DNA of 64,000 nucleotides from Actinotalea sp. JY-7876 (GTDB lineage: Bacteria > Actinomycetota > Actinomycetes > Actinomycetales > Cellulomonadaceae): the NCBI RefSeq assembly GCF_014042015.1, contig NZ_CP059493.1, forward strand, positions 1,302,001 to 1,366,000. Direction: 5' to 3'. How positions within the stretch are numbered: the first letter of the stretch is position 1; the number at the start of each line of letters is the position of its first letter. A program made the position numbers and the translations under genes. This document shows, in pieces, positions 27,149 through 35,898 of the stretch. The notes under the pieces were generated by a model, which did not search any database, was not told the origin of the DNA, and saw only the letters and a list, made by a program, of their open reading frames with translations.

Positions 27149-27937
27149 CTAGTGGGTGAGGATCTTGGACAGGAAGTCCTGGGCGCGCTCGCTGCGGGGG
27201 GCGGTGAAGAACGTCTCGGGCTCCGCCTCCTCGACGATCTGGCCGGCGTCCATGAAGACGACGCGGTGCGCGGCCCGGCGCGCGAAGCCCATCTCGTGCG
27301 TGACCACGATCATCGTCATGCCCTCGGAGGCCAGGGACACCATGGCGTCGAGCACCTCGTTGATCATCTCCGGGTCGAGCGCCGACGTCGGCTCGTCGAA
27401 GAGCATGACCTTCGGGTTCATGGCGAGCGCCCGGGCGATCGCCACGCGCTGCTGCTGGCCCCCGGAGAGCTGGGCGGGCAGCTTCTGCACCTGGTCGGCC
27501 ACGCCGACGCGCTCGAGCAGCTCCATGGCGTTGCGCTGGGCGTCCGCGCGGCGCACGCCCTTGGCCTTGATCGGTCCGAGCGTGACGTTCTCGAGGACCG
27601 TCTTGTGCGCGAAGAGGTTGAACGACTGGAACACCATGCCGACGTCGGCCCGCAGGCGGGCGAGCGCCTTGCCCTCGGCGGGCAGCGGCTGGCCGTCGAT
27701 CGTGATGGTCCCGCTGTCGATGGTCTCGAGGCGGTTGATGGTCCGGCACAGCGTCGACTTGCCCGACCCGGAGGGGCCGATGACGACCACGACCTCCCCG
27801 CGCCGCACCGTGAGGTCGATGTCCCGCAGGACGTGGAGGGCCCCGAAGTACTTGTTGACCTTGTCCAGGACGACGAGCGGCTCGCCCAGGGACGAAGGTC
27901 CGGGGGTGGGCACGGGATCGGATGCTGCAGACACCAT
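27149..27937 (-). CDS. gluA: Amino-acid ABC transporter ATP-binding protein, GluA type
   Basis: A 262-residue ATPase. Walker [10 protein letters not shown] (K60), Q-loop in [17 protein letters not shown], signature [15 protein letters not shown], Walker [13 protein letters not shown] and the switch histidine in VVTHEMGFA. It is the first gene of the minus-strand gluABCD-type operon. About 20 N-terminal residues ([15 protein letters not shown]) precede the usual family start, and an internal start is possible. It is divergent from miaB. Confidence 0.93.
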   Translation of the reverse strand: MVSAASDPVPTPGPSSLGEPLVVLDKVNKYFGALHVLRDIDLTVRRGEVVVVIGPSGSGKSTLCRTINRLETIDSGTITIDGQPLPAEGKALARLRADVGMVFQSFNLFAHKTVLENVTLGPIKAKGVRRADAQRNAMELLERVGVADQVQKLPAQLSGGQQQRVAIARALAMNPKVMLFDEPTSALDPEMINEVLDAMVSLASEGMTMIVVTHEMGFARRAAHRVVFMDAGQIVEEAEPETFFTAPRSERAQDFLSKILTH

Positions 27938-28059
27938 CTGCTGAACCTAGGGGGACGAACCGGGCCCCGGCCAGCCGCGACACTGCCAACCTGGTCACAA
28001 GTCGGCATCGGCCGGTCAAGGAATCGTCTAGGCGGCACGCGCCGTACCCTGGTGGGGCC

Positions 28060-29679
28060 ATGACGACGACCCTGCCCACCCCCGCGCCCGCCCCGACCTC
28101 GCCGGGCGCGGCCGCCCCGCCCACCTACGTGGTGCGCACGCTCGGCTGCCAGATGAACGTGCACGACTCGGAGCACATGGCCGGCATGCTCGAGGCGGCC
28201 GGGTACGTGCCCGCGAGCGCGCAGGACGCCGCGTCGTCACGGGCCGACGTCGTGGTCATCAACACCTGCGCGGTGCGCGAGAACGCTGCGACGCGCCTCT
28301 ACGGCAACCTCGGGCACCTCGCGTCGGTCAAGGCGGCGCGGCCCGGCATGCAGATCGCCGTCGGCGGCTGCCTGGCCCAGAAGGACCGGTCGGTCATCGT
28401 CGAGAAGGCGCCCTGGGTCGACGTCGTCTTCGGCACGCACAACCTGGACGCGCTGCCCGTGCTGCTCGAGCGCGCGCGCCACAACGCCGCGGCGCAGGTC
28501 GAGATCGCCGAGTCGCTCCAGGTCTTCCCCTCGACCCTTCCCACGCGCCGCGAGTCCGTGTACGCGGGCTGGGTGTCGATCAGCGTGGGCTGCAACAACA
28601 CGTGCACCTTCTGCATCGTGCCGCACCTGCGCGGCAAGGAGCGGGACCGCCGGCCCGGGGAGATCCTCGCCGAGGTCGAGGCACTGGTCGCCGCGGGGGC
28701 CATCGAGGTCACGCTGCTGGGGCAGAACGTCAACAGCTACGGCGTCGAGTTCGGGGACCGCGGCGCGTTCGCCAAGCTGCTGCGCGCCGTCGGCGCCGTG
28801 CCGGGGCTCGAGCGCGTGCGGTTCACCTCGCCCCACCCCGCGGCCTTCACCGACGACGTCATCGAGGCGATGGCGGCCACGCCCACCGTCATGCCGCAGC
28901 TGCACATGCCGCTGCAGTCGGGCTCGGACCGCGTGCTGCGCGCGATGCGCCGCTCGTACCGCTCGGAGAAGTTCCTCGGCATCCTCGACCGCGTGCGGGC
29001 CGCGATGCCCGACGCGGCGATCACGACCGACATCATCGTCGGCTTCCCGGGGGAGACGGAGGAGGACTTCGCGCAGACGCTGCGCGTGGTGGAGGCCTCC
29101 CGCTTCACCTCGGCGTTCACGTTCCAGTACTCGCCGCGTCCCGGCACGCCGGCGGCGGACCTGCCCGAGCAGCTGCCCAAGGAGGTCGTCCAGGAGCGTT
29201 ACGAGCGCCTGATCGCGCTCCAGGAGGCCGTCTCCGCGCGCGAGAACGCGACCCAGCTGGGTCGCGTCGTCGAGGTGCTCGTCGCGGAGGGCACCGGACG
29301 CAAGGACGGGGCCACCCTGCGAGTCACGGGCCGCGCGGCGGACAACCGCCTGGTCCACCTGGCGACCCCGCCGGGGTCGGTCCCCGAGCCGCGCCCCGAC
29401 GGCCTGGACCCGCGCGCCGCGGTCGACGTCGCGCCGGACGTGCCGCGGCCGGGCGACCTGGTCGCCGTGCGCGTCACCCACACCGCCCCGCACCACCTCG
29501 TGGCCGACTCGGCCCTCGACGGCGGCCCCTACGAGGTCCGGCGCACGCGCGCCGGCGACGCCTGGGCGCGGCGCGAGCGCGCCCGCGCCGGCCTCGAGGA
29601 CGACGCGCACGGCCACGGCACGGCGCCCGCGCCGGGCGGGCCCGTCGTCCTGCCGATGCCCTCGCTGCGCCGCGCCTGA
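28060..29679 (+). CDS. miaB: tRNA-2-methylthio-N6-dimethylallyladenosine synthase MiaB
   Basis: A 539-residue radical-SAM methylthiotransferase that thiomethylates i6A37 of tRNAs. N-terminal MTTase domain with [12 protein letters not shown], then the radical-SAM cluster cysteines C178-C182-C185 (CNNTCTFC), the GQNVNSYG motif and a C-terminal TRAM domain (~400-490). It works after MiaA, encoded about 2 kb downstream. An acidic/His-rich tail and a Pro/Ala-rich start extend both ends. The ATG is close to the GTGGGG ribosome-binding site. Confidence 0.96.
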   Translation: MTTTLPTPAPAPTSPGAAAPPTYVVRTLGCQMNVHDSEHMAGMLEAAGYVPASAQDAASSRADVVVINTCAVRENAATRLYGNLGHLASVKAARPGMQIAVGGCLAQKDRSVIVEKAPWVDVVFGTHNLDALPVLLERARHNAAAQVEIAESLQVFPSTLPTRRESVYAGWVSISVGCNNTCTFCIVPHLRGKERDRRPGEILAEVEALVAAGAIEVTLLGQNVNSYGVEFGDRGAFAKLLRAVGAVPGLERVRFTSPHPAAFTDDVIEAMAATPTVMPQLHMPLQSGSDRVLRAMRRSYRSEKFLGILDRVRAAMPDAAITTDIIVGFPGETEEDFAQTLRVVEASRFTSAFTFQYSPRPGTPAADLPEQLPKEVVQERYERLIALQEAVSARENATQLGRVVEVLVAEGTGRKDGATLRVTGRAADNRLVHLATPPGSVPEPRPDGLDPRAAVDVAPDVPRPGDLVAVRVTHTAPHHLVADSALDGGPYEVRRTRAGDAWARRERARAGLEDDAHGHGTAPAPGGPVVLPMPSLRRA

Positions 29680-29703
29680 CGGGCGCGGGCCCGTCCGCGC
29701 GGG

Positions 29704-30189
29704 TCAGTCCTGCGGCGGGACGAGCTGGCCGAGCGCGGCGAAGAGCTGCACGCCGGTGCCCAGGCCGCACGCCACGAGCTGTGCCAGCTGGTCGTCGGTG
29801 ACCCCGTGCTCGAGGTCGACGGACACCTCGCCGTAGAGCGCCAGCTCGCCGTCCTCGGCTCGCACGTACGCCTTGGGCCAGATGCGCTCGCGGTTCCAGT
29901 CGTTGACGGCGAGCAGCGCGGCGGCCCGGCGGTGCTCGGGCAGCGTGCGGTGCCAGCGACCGCGCACCTGCAGCACCTCGTGGTCCTCACCGAGGAGCAG
30001 GAACCAGAACCGGTCCCCGTCCCAGGTCCCCGTCAGGTCGTCGTCCTCGTCGCGGTGGACGTGGTAGCCCTCGCCGACGAGGTAGGCCTCGACGCGCGCG
30101 CTGTCGAGCGGCCGGGGCCGCTGGGTCAGGCGGGAGGGGCCGCGCCCGGACTCGGGCCCGGGAGCCTCGTCGCGCCGGCGCGCCCTCAC
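29704..30189 (-). CDS. YbjN family protein, second copy
   Basis: A 161-residue protein of the YbjN family (T3SC-like fold). Key segments: GDRFWFLLLGEDHEVLQVRGRW, NDWNRERIWPKAYVRAEDG, and VSVDLEHGVTDDQLAQLV. It is a paralogue of the protein encoded just upstream, with which it overlaps by GTGA. YbjN proteins are thought to act as chaperone-like or sensory proteins; function here is unknown. The GTG start is set by the overlap and leaves ~30 basic residues before the domain. Confidence 0.82.
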   Translation of the reverse strand: MRARRRDEAPGPESGRGPSRLTQRPRPLDSARVEAYLVGEGYHVHRDEDDDLTGTWDGDRFWFLLLGEDHEVLQVRGRWHRTLPEHRRAAALLAVNDWNRERIWPKAYVRAEDGELALYGEVSVDLEHGVTDDQLAQLVACGLGTGVQLFAALGQLVPPQD

Positions 30190-30767
30190 GGCGCCGCCGC
30201 CGCGGGGTCGGGGTAGAGCTCGTCGACGGTGTCGAACAGCACGCTCGACGCGCTCAGGGCGCAGTGGAGCAGCTGCCCGAGCTGGGCGTCCGTGACGCCG
30301 TGCTCGAGATCGGTCGCCACCTCGGACGTGAGGTGCACCATGCCGTCGTCCCGGACGCGCACGTAGGCCTTGGGCCAGATCTTCTCGGCGTTCCAGTCGT
30401 TGCAGAGCTCGAGCACCTCGGTGAGGCGCTCGATGGAGAACTCCCGGTTCCACTGGCCACGGACCTGCAGGATCTCCTGGTCGTCGCCGAACAGGAAGAA
30501 GTAGAAGAGCCGACCCCGCCACAGCCCACCGACGTCGCCCTCGTCGTCGACGAAGTACGTGTAGCCGTGGCGCGTGAACCAGACGCGCAGCCGCTCGGTG
30601 GTCAGCGGGGCCGGGACGTCGGGCCGGGGCGCGGCGCGCTGCGGGTGCTGGGCCGGTGCCAGGCGGTCGGGGTCTGCGAAGAGGCCGGCCAGCGGACGGC
30701 CCGGGGACGGCTCGCGCGGCGACGGTCCTGCCTCGACGACGCGACGGACCCAGGAGAGGAACCCCAT
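30186..30767 (-). CDS. YbjN family protein, first copy
   Basis: A 193-residue YbjN-family protein. It shares with its downstream neighbour the motifs GDDQEILQVRGQWNREF, CNDWNAEKIWPKAYVRVRDDG and VATDLEHGVTDAQLGQLLHCAL. It has an N-terminal ~55-residue extension starting MGFLSWVRRVVEAG, an amphipathic helix that might associate with membrane. The two genes overlap and so are expressed together, which suggests a heterodimer or functional pair. The same tandem pair is found near miaB/miaA in related actinobacteria as far as I recall. Confidence 0.84.
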   Translation of the reverse strand: MGFLSWVRRVVEAGPSPREPSPGRPLAGLFADPDRLAPAQHPQRAAPRPDVPAPLTTERLRVWFTRHGYTYFVDDEGDVGGLWRGRLFYFFLFGDDQEILQVRGQWNREFSIERLTEVLELCNDWNAEKIWPKAYVRVRDDGMVHLTSEVATDLEHGVTDAQLGQLLHCALSASSVLFDTVDELYPDPAAAAP

Positions 30768-30842
30768 CGCGACAGGATAGCGGCGAGCCGGGTGCGGCGA
30801 CCGTGGGCGGGGCCGGGCGCGGTCCGCGATACCGTCGGAGCC

Positions 30843-31574
30843 GTGCTCGCCGGTGCTGCCCTCGTCCCCGACACGGCGCTGCTGGTGCCGGGTGCGGCGG
30901 GCCGGGGCGACGTGCTCGGCGCGGAGCGGACGGCGGCGTCGGCGGCCGTGGCGGCGCTGGTCGCCCGGGGTCCGGACCGGGTGGTCGCCGTCGTGCCCGC
31001 CGGTCCGCCACAAGGCCGGCGCGTCGACGCCGTCCGGCCGAGCCTCGCGGCCGCGGGCGTCGACCCGGCCCTGCTCGGGCCGACCGCCCCGCTCGCCGCA
31101 CCGACCCCGGGCGGGTACCGCGCGACGCCCGCCGCGGTCGCGCTGCACCTGCTGCACGACGCCGGCTGGGACCGGGCGGTCGAGATGGTCGCCGCCGGTG
31201 GGTCCGACGCCGCGGCGCTCGCGCGCTTCGGGGCCGAGGTCGTCGCCGCGCCGGGGCGCACGGCGGTCCTGCTCGTGGGCTCGCTCAGCGCCCGCCGCGG
31301 TCCCGACGGCCCGCTGCCGACGGACCGCCGTGCCGCCGCGTTCGAGGACGCCGTGGTCGCCGACCTCCTCGACGCCGGCCCGGACGCGCTCGCGCGCCTG
31401 GCGCGCGTCCCGGCCGCGCTGGCCGCGGACCTCGCGGTGAGCGCCTGGGGACCGTGGCAGGTGCTCGTCGGGATGTCGCCGCGGGGACCCGGTGCGCTGC
31501 TCCACCGTGCGGCGCCCCTGGGTGCTGGCTACGCGGTGCTGACGTGGGACGTCCCGGACGGGGGCGCGCCGTGA
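30843..31574 (+). CDS. Class III extradiol dioxygenase-like protein of the miaA operon
   Basis: A 243-residue Ala/Arg-rich protein in the position occupied in actinobacteria by a LigB-like protein between miaB and miaA. Recognisable parts are AALVPDTALLVPGAAGRGD at the start, VLLVGSLSARRGPDGPL in the middle and LLHRAAPLGAGYAVLTWDV at the end. Real dioxygenases need two His and one Glu for iron. The N-terminal His of the PHPP-type motif is absent (VPDT), so catalysis is doubtful. It overlaps miaA as GTGA. Function unknown. Confidence 0.78.
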   Translation: MLAGAALVPDTALLVPGAAGRGDVLGAERTAASAAVAALVARGPDRVVAVVPAGPPQGRRVDAVRPSLAAAGVDPALLGPTAPLAAPTPGGYRATPAAVALHLLHDAGWDRAVEMVAAGGSDAAALARFGAEVVAAPGRTAVLLVGSLSARRGPDGPLPTDRRAAAFEDAVVADLLDAGPDALARLARVPAALAADLAVSAWGPWQVLVGMSPRGPGALLHRAAPLGAGYAVLTWDVPDGGAP

Positions 31575-32563
31575 GCGCGGGGGCGACGGGCGACGGCACG
31601 CCCGCACCGGGCGCCGCGGCCCCCGTCGTCGTCGCGGTGGTCGGACCGACCGCGACCGGCAAGTCGGACCTCGCGGTGGCGCTGGCCGAACGGCTCGACG
31701 GCGAGGTCGTCAACGCCGACGCGATGCAGCTCTACCGCGGCATGGACATCGGCACCGCCAAGGTCACGGCCGAGGAGCGGCGCGGCATCCCGCACCACCA
31801 GCTCGACGTGCTGGACGTCGCCGAGGACGCCTCGGTCGCCGCGTACCAGCGCGCGGCACGGGCCGACGTCGCGGCGATCGCCGCGCGCGACCGCCGCCCC
31901 GTCGTGGTCGGCGGCTCCGGGCTGTACGTCCGGGCGCTGCTGGACCGGATGGAGCTGGCGCCGGTCGACCTCGCCGTGCGTGCAGCGCTGGAGGCGCGCG
32001 CGCAGGCGGAGGGCCCGGGGGTGCTCCACGACGAGCTCGCGCGCCTCGACCCGCCGGCCGCGGACGCGATCGGGCGGGCGAACGTGCGCCGCATCGTCCG
32101 CGCGCTCGAGGTCATCACGGTGACGGGCCGGCCCTGGACCGCCTCCCTGCCCGAGCAGGAGTACGTGCACCCCACCGTGCAGATCGGGCTGGACTGCGAC
32201 CGGGCGGTGCTCGACCGCCGCATCGGGCACCGCGTCGAGCGCATGTGGCAGCGCGGCCTGGTCGAGGAGGTCCGGGCCCTCGGGCCGCGCCTGGGCCGCA
32301 CGGCCCGGCGGGCCGTGGGCTACGCCGAGGTCCTCGCCGCGCTGGCGGGGGAGCGCTCGCTGGACGACGCGCGTGCCGGCGTGGTCACGGGCACGCGTCG
32401 CCTCGCCCGCAAGCAGATGGGCTGGTTCGGCCGCGACCCGCGCGTGCACTGGCTGGACGCGCAGGACCCGGACCTCGTGGACCACGCCGTCGCGCTGGTG
32501 CACGCCGCGGACGCCGGACGGCTCGTCGACCCGGGGACGCGCCGCCGTACGCTCGGGTCATGA
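31571..32563 (+). CDS. miaA: tRNA dimethylallyltransferase MiaA
   Basis: A 330-residue enzyme that adds a dimethylallyl group to A37 of UNN-decoding tRNAs. P-loop GPTATGKS (K31), then NADAMQLYRGMDIGTAKV, HHQLDVLDV, VVGGSGLYVRALLD and ANVRRIVRALEV. It provides the i6A substrate for MiaB. The GTG start overlaps the previous gene and the stop overlaps dapF (ATGA), so three consecutive genes are coupled. Confidence 0.95.
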   Translation: MSAGATGDGTPAPGAAAPVVVAVVGPTATGKSDLAVALAERLDGEVVNADAMQLYRGMDIGTAKVTAEERRGIPHHQLDVLDVAEDASVAAYQRAARADVAAIAARDRRPVVVGGSGLYVRALLDRMELAPVDLAVRAALEARAQAEGPGVLHDELARLDPPAADAIGRANVRRIVRALEVITVTGRPWTASLPEQEYVHPTVQIGLDCDRAVLDRRIGHRVERMWQRGLVEEVRALGPRLGRTARRAVGYAEVLAALAGERSLDDARAGVVTGTRRLARKQMGWFGRDPRVHWLDAQDPDLVDHAVALVHAADAGRLVDPGTRRRTLGS

Positions 32564-33552
32564 CGCACGACGCCCTGGCCGCGCCCACGCCGGCCGTGCC
32601 GCTCGCGCCCACGACGCTCCACGTCTGGAAGGGCCACGGCACCGAGAACGACTTCGTGCTCGTCGACGACCGCCAGGACGCCCTCGCGCTCGGCCCCGAG
32701 CTCGTGCGCGCCCTGACGGACCGGCGCGCGGGCCTGGGCGGTGACGGCGTCATCCGCCTCGTCGCGAGCGAGCACCTGCCCGAGGGGCGGGACGCGCTGC
32801 GCGAGGACCCGCGGGCACGCTGGTTCATGGACTACCGCAACGCCGACGGGTCGCTCGCCCAGATGTGCGGGAACGGCGTCCGGGTGCTGGCCCGCTTCGC
32901 GGAGCACCTGGGCCTCTGGGACGGGGCCGAGGAGCTGGTGCTCGGCACGCGCGCGGGCGTCCGGCGCGTCGTGCGGGTGCCCGAGCCGGCGCCGGGGACC
33001 GGCGCGTCGTGGTACGCCGTCGACATGGGGGCCTGGCGCCTGGCGGGCGGACCGGGGGCGGTGGCGAGCGGGGGCGACGCGCAGGTCGACGTCGTCGGGC
33101 TGCCCGTGACGCGCCCCGCGCTCAGCGTGGACCTCGGCAACCCGCACACCGTCCTCGCGCTCGCGGACACGGCCGAGCTGGACCGCGCCGACCTCACCCG
33201 GGCGCCGGTCGTGGCGCCGCAGCCGCCCGAGGGCACCAACGTCGAGCTGGTGGTGCCGCTCGGTGAGCGTGAGGTCGACGGCGTGGCCGTCGGCGAGGCC
33301 CGCATGCGCGTGCACGAGCGCGGGGTCGGCGAGACCCGCTCGTGCGGCACGGGCGCGTGCGCCGCGGCGATCGCCGTGCGGACCTGGGCGGGCGCGGACG
33401 CGCCCGCGACCTGGTCGGTGCACGTGCCCGGCGGCACCGTGCGCGTGCGCGTGCTGGGTGACCGGGTGGAGCTCGCGGGGCCGGCGGTCCTGGTCGCCGA
33501 GGCCGACGTGGACCTGCCCGCGCTGCTCGGTTCGGCCGCCGTGCCCGCCTGA
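32560..33552 (+). CDS. dapF: Diaminopimelate epimerase
   Basis: A 330-residue epimerase converting LL- to meso-diaminopimelate for lysine and peptidoglycan. The two catalytic cysteines are C103 (QMCGNGVRV) and C262 (RSCGTGACA). KGHGTENDFVLVDD near residue 25 and LGNPHTVLAL further on are also typical. It is translationally coupled to miaA (ATGA). About 20 Pro/Ala-rich residues precede the domain. Confidence 0.95.
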   Translation: MTHDALAAPTPAVPLAPTTLHVWKGHGTENDFVLVDDRQDALALGPELVRALTDRRAGLGGDGVIRLVASEHLPEGRDALREDPRARWFMDYRNADGSLAQMCGNGVRVLARFAEHLGLWDGAEELVLGTRAGVRRVVRVPEPAPGTGASWYAVDMGAWRLAGGPGAVASGGDAQVDVVGLPVTRPALSVDLGNPHTVLALADTAELDRADLTRAPVVAPQPPEGTNVELVVPLGEREVDGVAVGEARMRVHERGVGETRSCGTGACAAAIAVRTWAGADAPATWSVHVPGGTVRVRVLGDRVELAGPAVLVAEADVDLPALLGSAAVPA

Positions 33553-33586
33553 CGCGGTCGGCTCGGCGCGCCGCCGGGCGGTGTCC

Positions 33587-34249
33587 TCAGCCGCCCAGGG
33601 TGCCCGGGCCGTCCACGCGCAGCACGCGGAACCCCTTCGCGCTCGCGGCCCGCGTGACGGGGGCGCCGGCCTCGGCCAGCCAGCGCTGGAGCGAGTCGGC
33701 GCCGAGGTTCTTCTGGACGACGAGGTGCGCCTCGCCGTCGGCCTCCAGGCGACCGAGCCAGCGGCGCAGCATGGCGTGCAGGGCGTCCTTGCCGACCCGG
33801 ATCGGCGGGTTGGACCACACGGCGGCGAACCGGACGTCGTCCGGCACGTCGTCCGGCCGTGCCGCCACCACGTTCGCCAGGCCGAGGTCGGCCGCCGTGC
33901 GGCGGACGAGGTCGAGGGCGCGCTCGTTCACGTCGACGGCCCAGACCGTCGCCCCGGGGGAGGAGAGCGCCATGGTCAGCGCGACGGGCCCCCACCCGCA
34001 CCCCAGGTCGAGGAGGTTCCCGGCCGACGGCGGCGCCGGGACGGACCGCAGGAGGACCTGGGTGCCGAGGTCGAGGCGCCCGGGGGAGAAGATGCCCGCC
34101 GCCGTCCACACGCTCAGGTCGCGTCCGGCCAGCCGGACCTCGAGGCGGTGCAGCTCGCCGGACGAGGCGGGCGAGGCGCTGAAGTAGTGGTCCCCCGTGG
34201 GACCGGGCGCGGCACCCTGCGCGGGGTCGGGCGACGTCGGCTGCGGCAC
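33587..34249 (-). CDS. RsmC-like class I methyltransferase
   Basis: A 220-residue SAM-dependent methyltransferase. SAM motif LLDLGCGWGPVALTMA (residues ~65-80), acidic loop AVDVNERALDLVRR, and the catalytic SNPPIRVGKDALHAML signature of N2-guanine methyltransferases in 16S rRNA (RsmC group). It corresponds to the C-terminal half of E. coli RsmC, as is usual in actinobacteria. The GTG start is inferred; the frame is open further upstream. It is divergent from hflX and converges on dapF. Confidence 0.88.
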   Translation of the reverse strand: MPQPTSPDPAQGAAPGPTGDHYFSASPASSGELHRLEVRLAGRDLSVWTAAGIFSPGRLDLGTQVLLRSVPAPPSAGNLLDLGCGWGPVALTMALSSPGATVWAVDVNERALDLVRRTAADLGLANVVAARPDDVPDDVRFAAVWSNPPIRVGKDALHAMLRRWLGRLEADGEAHLVVQKNLGADSLQRWLAEAGAPVTRAASAKGFRVLRVDGPGTLGG

Positions 34250-34358
34250 GCCCGGAACTCTACCGAGCCCCGTGCTGCGCCCTCGGCGTATTCGTTCGCG
34301 ACCGCCGCCCCCGCGTGACACGCTGGAACGTCCCAGTCGCCGGCACGAGAGGCCCCGC

Positions 34359-35846
34359 ATGACCCAGCAGGAACCCACCGCACGGGACGAGCGGGAGCTC
34401 GCCGAGGCCGTCGTGGCCCGCGTCCTGGCCCGTGCCGGTACCGCCCTCGACGAGGGCGGCACCCGGACGAGCGACGCCGACGGTGACCAGCTGGACCGTG
34501 CGGAGCGCGCGGCGCTGCGCCGCGTCTCCGGCCTGTCGACCGAGCTCAGCGACGTCACCGAGGTCGAGTACCGGCAGCTGCGCCTGGAGCGGGTCGTCCT
34601 CGCGGGCATCTGGACCTCGGGCACCGGCACCGACGCCGAGATCTCGCTGCGCGAGCTCGCGGCGCTCGCCGAGACGGCGGGCTCGCAGGTGCTCGACGGC
34701 GTGCTGCAGCGCCGCTCGCACCCGGACCCCTCGACCTACCTCGGCTCCGGCAAGGCGGCCGAGCTCGCGGAGCTCGTGCAGGCGGTCGAGGCGGACACCG
34801 TGATCGTCGACGCGGACCTGGCGCCGTCGCAGCGCCGCGCGCTCGAGGACATCGTGCGCGTCAAGGTCATCGACCGGACCGCGCTCATCCTCGACATCTT
34901 CGCGCAGCACGCCAAGTCCCGGGAGGGCAAGGCGCAGGTCGAGCTGGCACAGCTGGAGTACCTGCTGCCGCGCCTGCGCGGCTGGGGCGAGTCGATGTCC
35001 CGCCAGGCCGGTGGTCGGGTCGCCGGGGGTGCGGGGATCGGCTCGCGCGGCCCCGGCGAGACCAAGATCGAGCTGGACCGGCGCCGCATCCGGACGCGGA
35101 TGGCGAAGCTGCGCCGCGAGATCGCGGCCATGGCGCCCTCGCGCCAGACCCAGCGCTCGGCCCGCCGCCGGCACCACACGCCGTCGGTCGCGATCGCGGG
35201 GTACACCAACGCCGGCAAGTCGAGCCTGCTCAACCGCCTCACCGACGCCGGGGTCCTCGTGGAGAACGCGCTGTTCGCCACGCTCGACCCGACGGTGCGG
35301 CGGGCGCAGACCCCGGACGGCCGCGCCTACACGCTGACGGACACGGTGGGCTTCGTGCGCTCGCTGCCCACCCAGCTGGTCGAGGCCTTCCGCTCGACCC
35401 TCGAGGAGGTCGGCGAGAGCGACGTCCTGCTGCACGTCGTGGACGTCTCCCACCCGGACCCGGAGGGGCAGGTCGCCGCCGTGCGGGCCGTGCTGGCGGA
35501 GATCGAGGGCGCGGAGTCGATCCCCGAGATCGTCGTGCTCAACAAGGCCGACGTGGCGGACCCGGACGTCGTCGTGCGCATGCGCCGTCGCGAGCCCCGC
35601 TCCGTGGTCGTCTCGGCGCACACGGGGGCCGGCATCGACCAGCTCCGCGAGATCATCGCGGCGGCGCTGCCCCAGCCCCGCGAGGCGGTCGAGCTCGTGG
35701 TGCCCTACCAGCGGGGCGACCTCGTGAGCCGGGCGCACTCCGAGGGGGAGGTCGAGTCGACCGAGCACACCGAGGTCGGCACGCTCCTGCGGGGGCGCGT
35801 GGACGCCGAGCTCGCCGCCGAGCTGCGCGCGGCGGCGGCGGGCTGA
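34359..35846 (+). CDS. hflX: GTPase HflX
   Basis: A 495-residue ribosome-splitting GTPase. N-terminal HflX domain (residues ~60-230, YLGSGKAAELAELV and the GRGPGETKIELDRR-type motif), then G1 AGYTNAGKSS (K287), G3 DTVGFVRSLP and G4 NKAD. HflX binds the 50S subunit and rescues stalled ribosomes under stress. In mycobacteria it affects antibiotic tolerance. Adjacent to miaA/dapF as in most actinobacteria. The Glu/Asp-rich N-terminus (~50 residues) is not conserved. Confidence 0.95.
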   Translation: MTQQEPTARDERELAEAVVARVLARAGTALDEGGTRTSDADGDQLDRAERAALRRVSGLSTELSDVTEVEYRQLRLERVVLAGIWTSGTGTDAEISLRELAALAETAGSQVLDGVLQRRSHPDPSTYLGSGKAAELAELVQAVEADTVIVDADLAPSQRRALEDIVRVKVIDRTALILDIFAQHAKSREGKAQVELAQLEYLLPRLRGWGESMSRQAGGRVAGGAGIGSRGPGETKIELDRRRIRTRMAKLRREIAAMAPSRQTQRSARRRHHTPSVAIAGYTNAGKSSLLNRLTDAGVLVENALFATLDPTVRRAQTPDGRAYTLTDTVGFVRSLPTQLVEAFRSTLEEVGESDVLLHVVDVSHPDPEGQVAAVRAVLAEIEGAESIPEIVVLNKADVADPDVVVRMRRREPRSVVVSAHTGAGIDQLREIIAAALPQPREAVELVVPYQRGDLVSRAHSEGEVESTEHTEVGTLLRGRVDAELAAELRAAAAG

Positions 35847-35898
35847 GCCGCCTGTGGTCGGTGCCGGCGAGGGCCCGCCCGCGCCGTAGGCTGCGTCG

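Noticed and set aside
28020-28059. Riboswitch or long leader in front of miaB
   Set aside because: The gap to the divergent gluA gene is short and no recognised aptamer features are visible.
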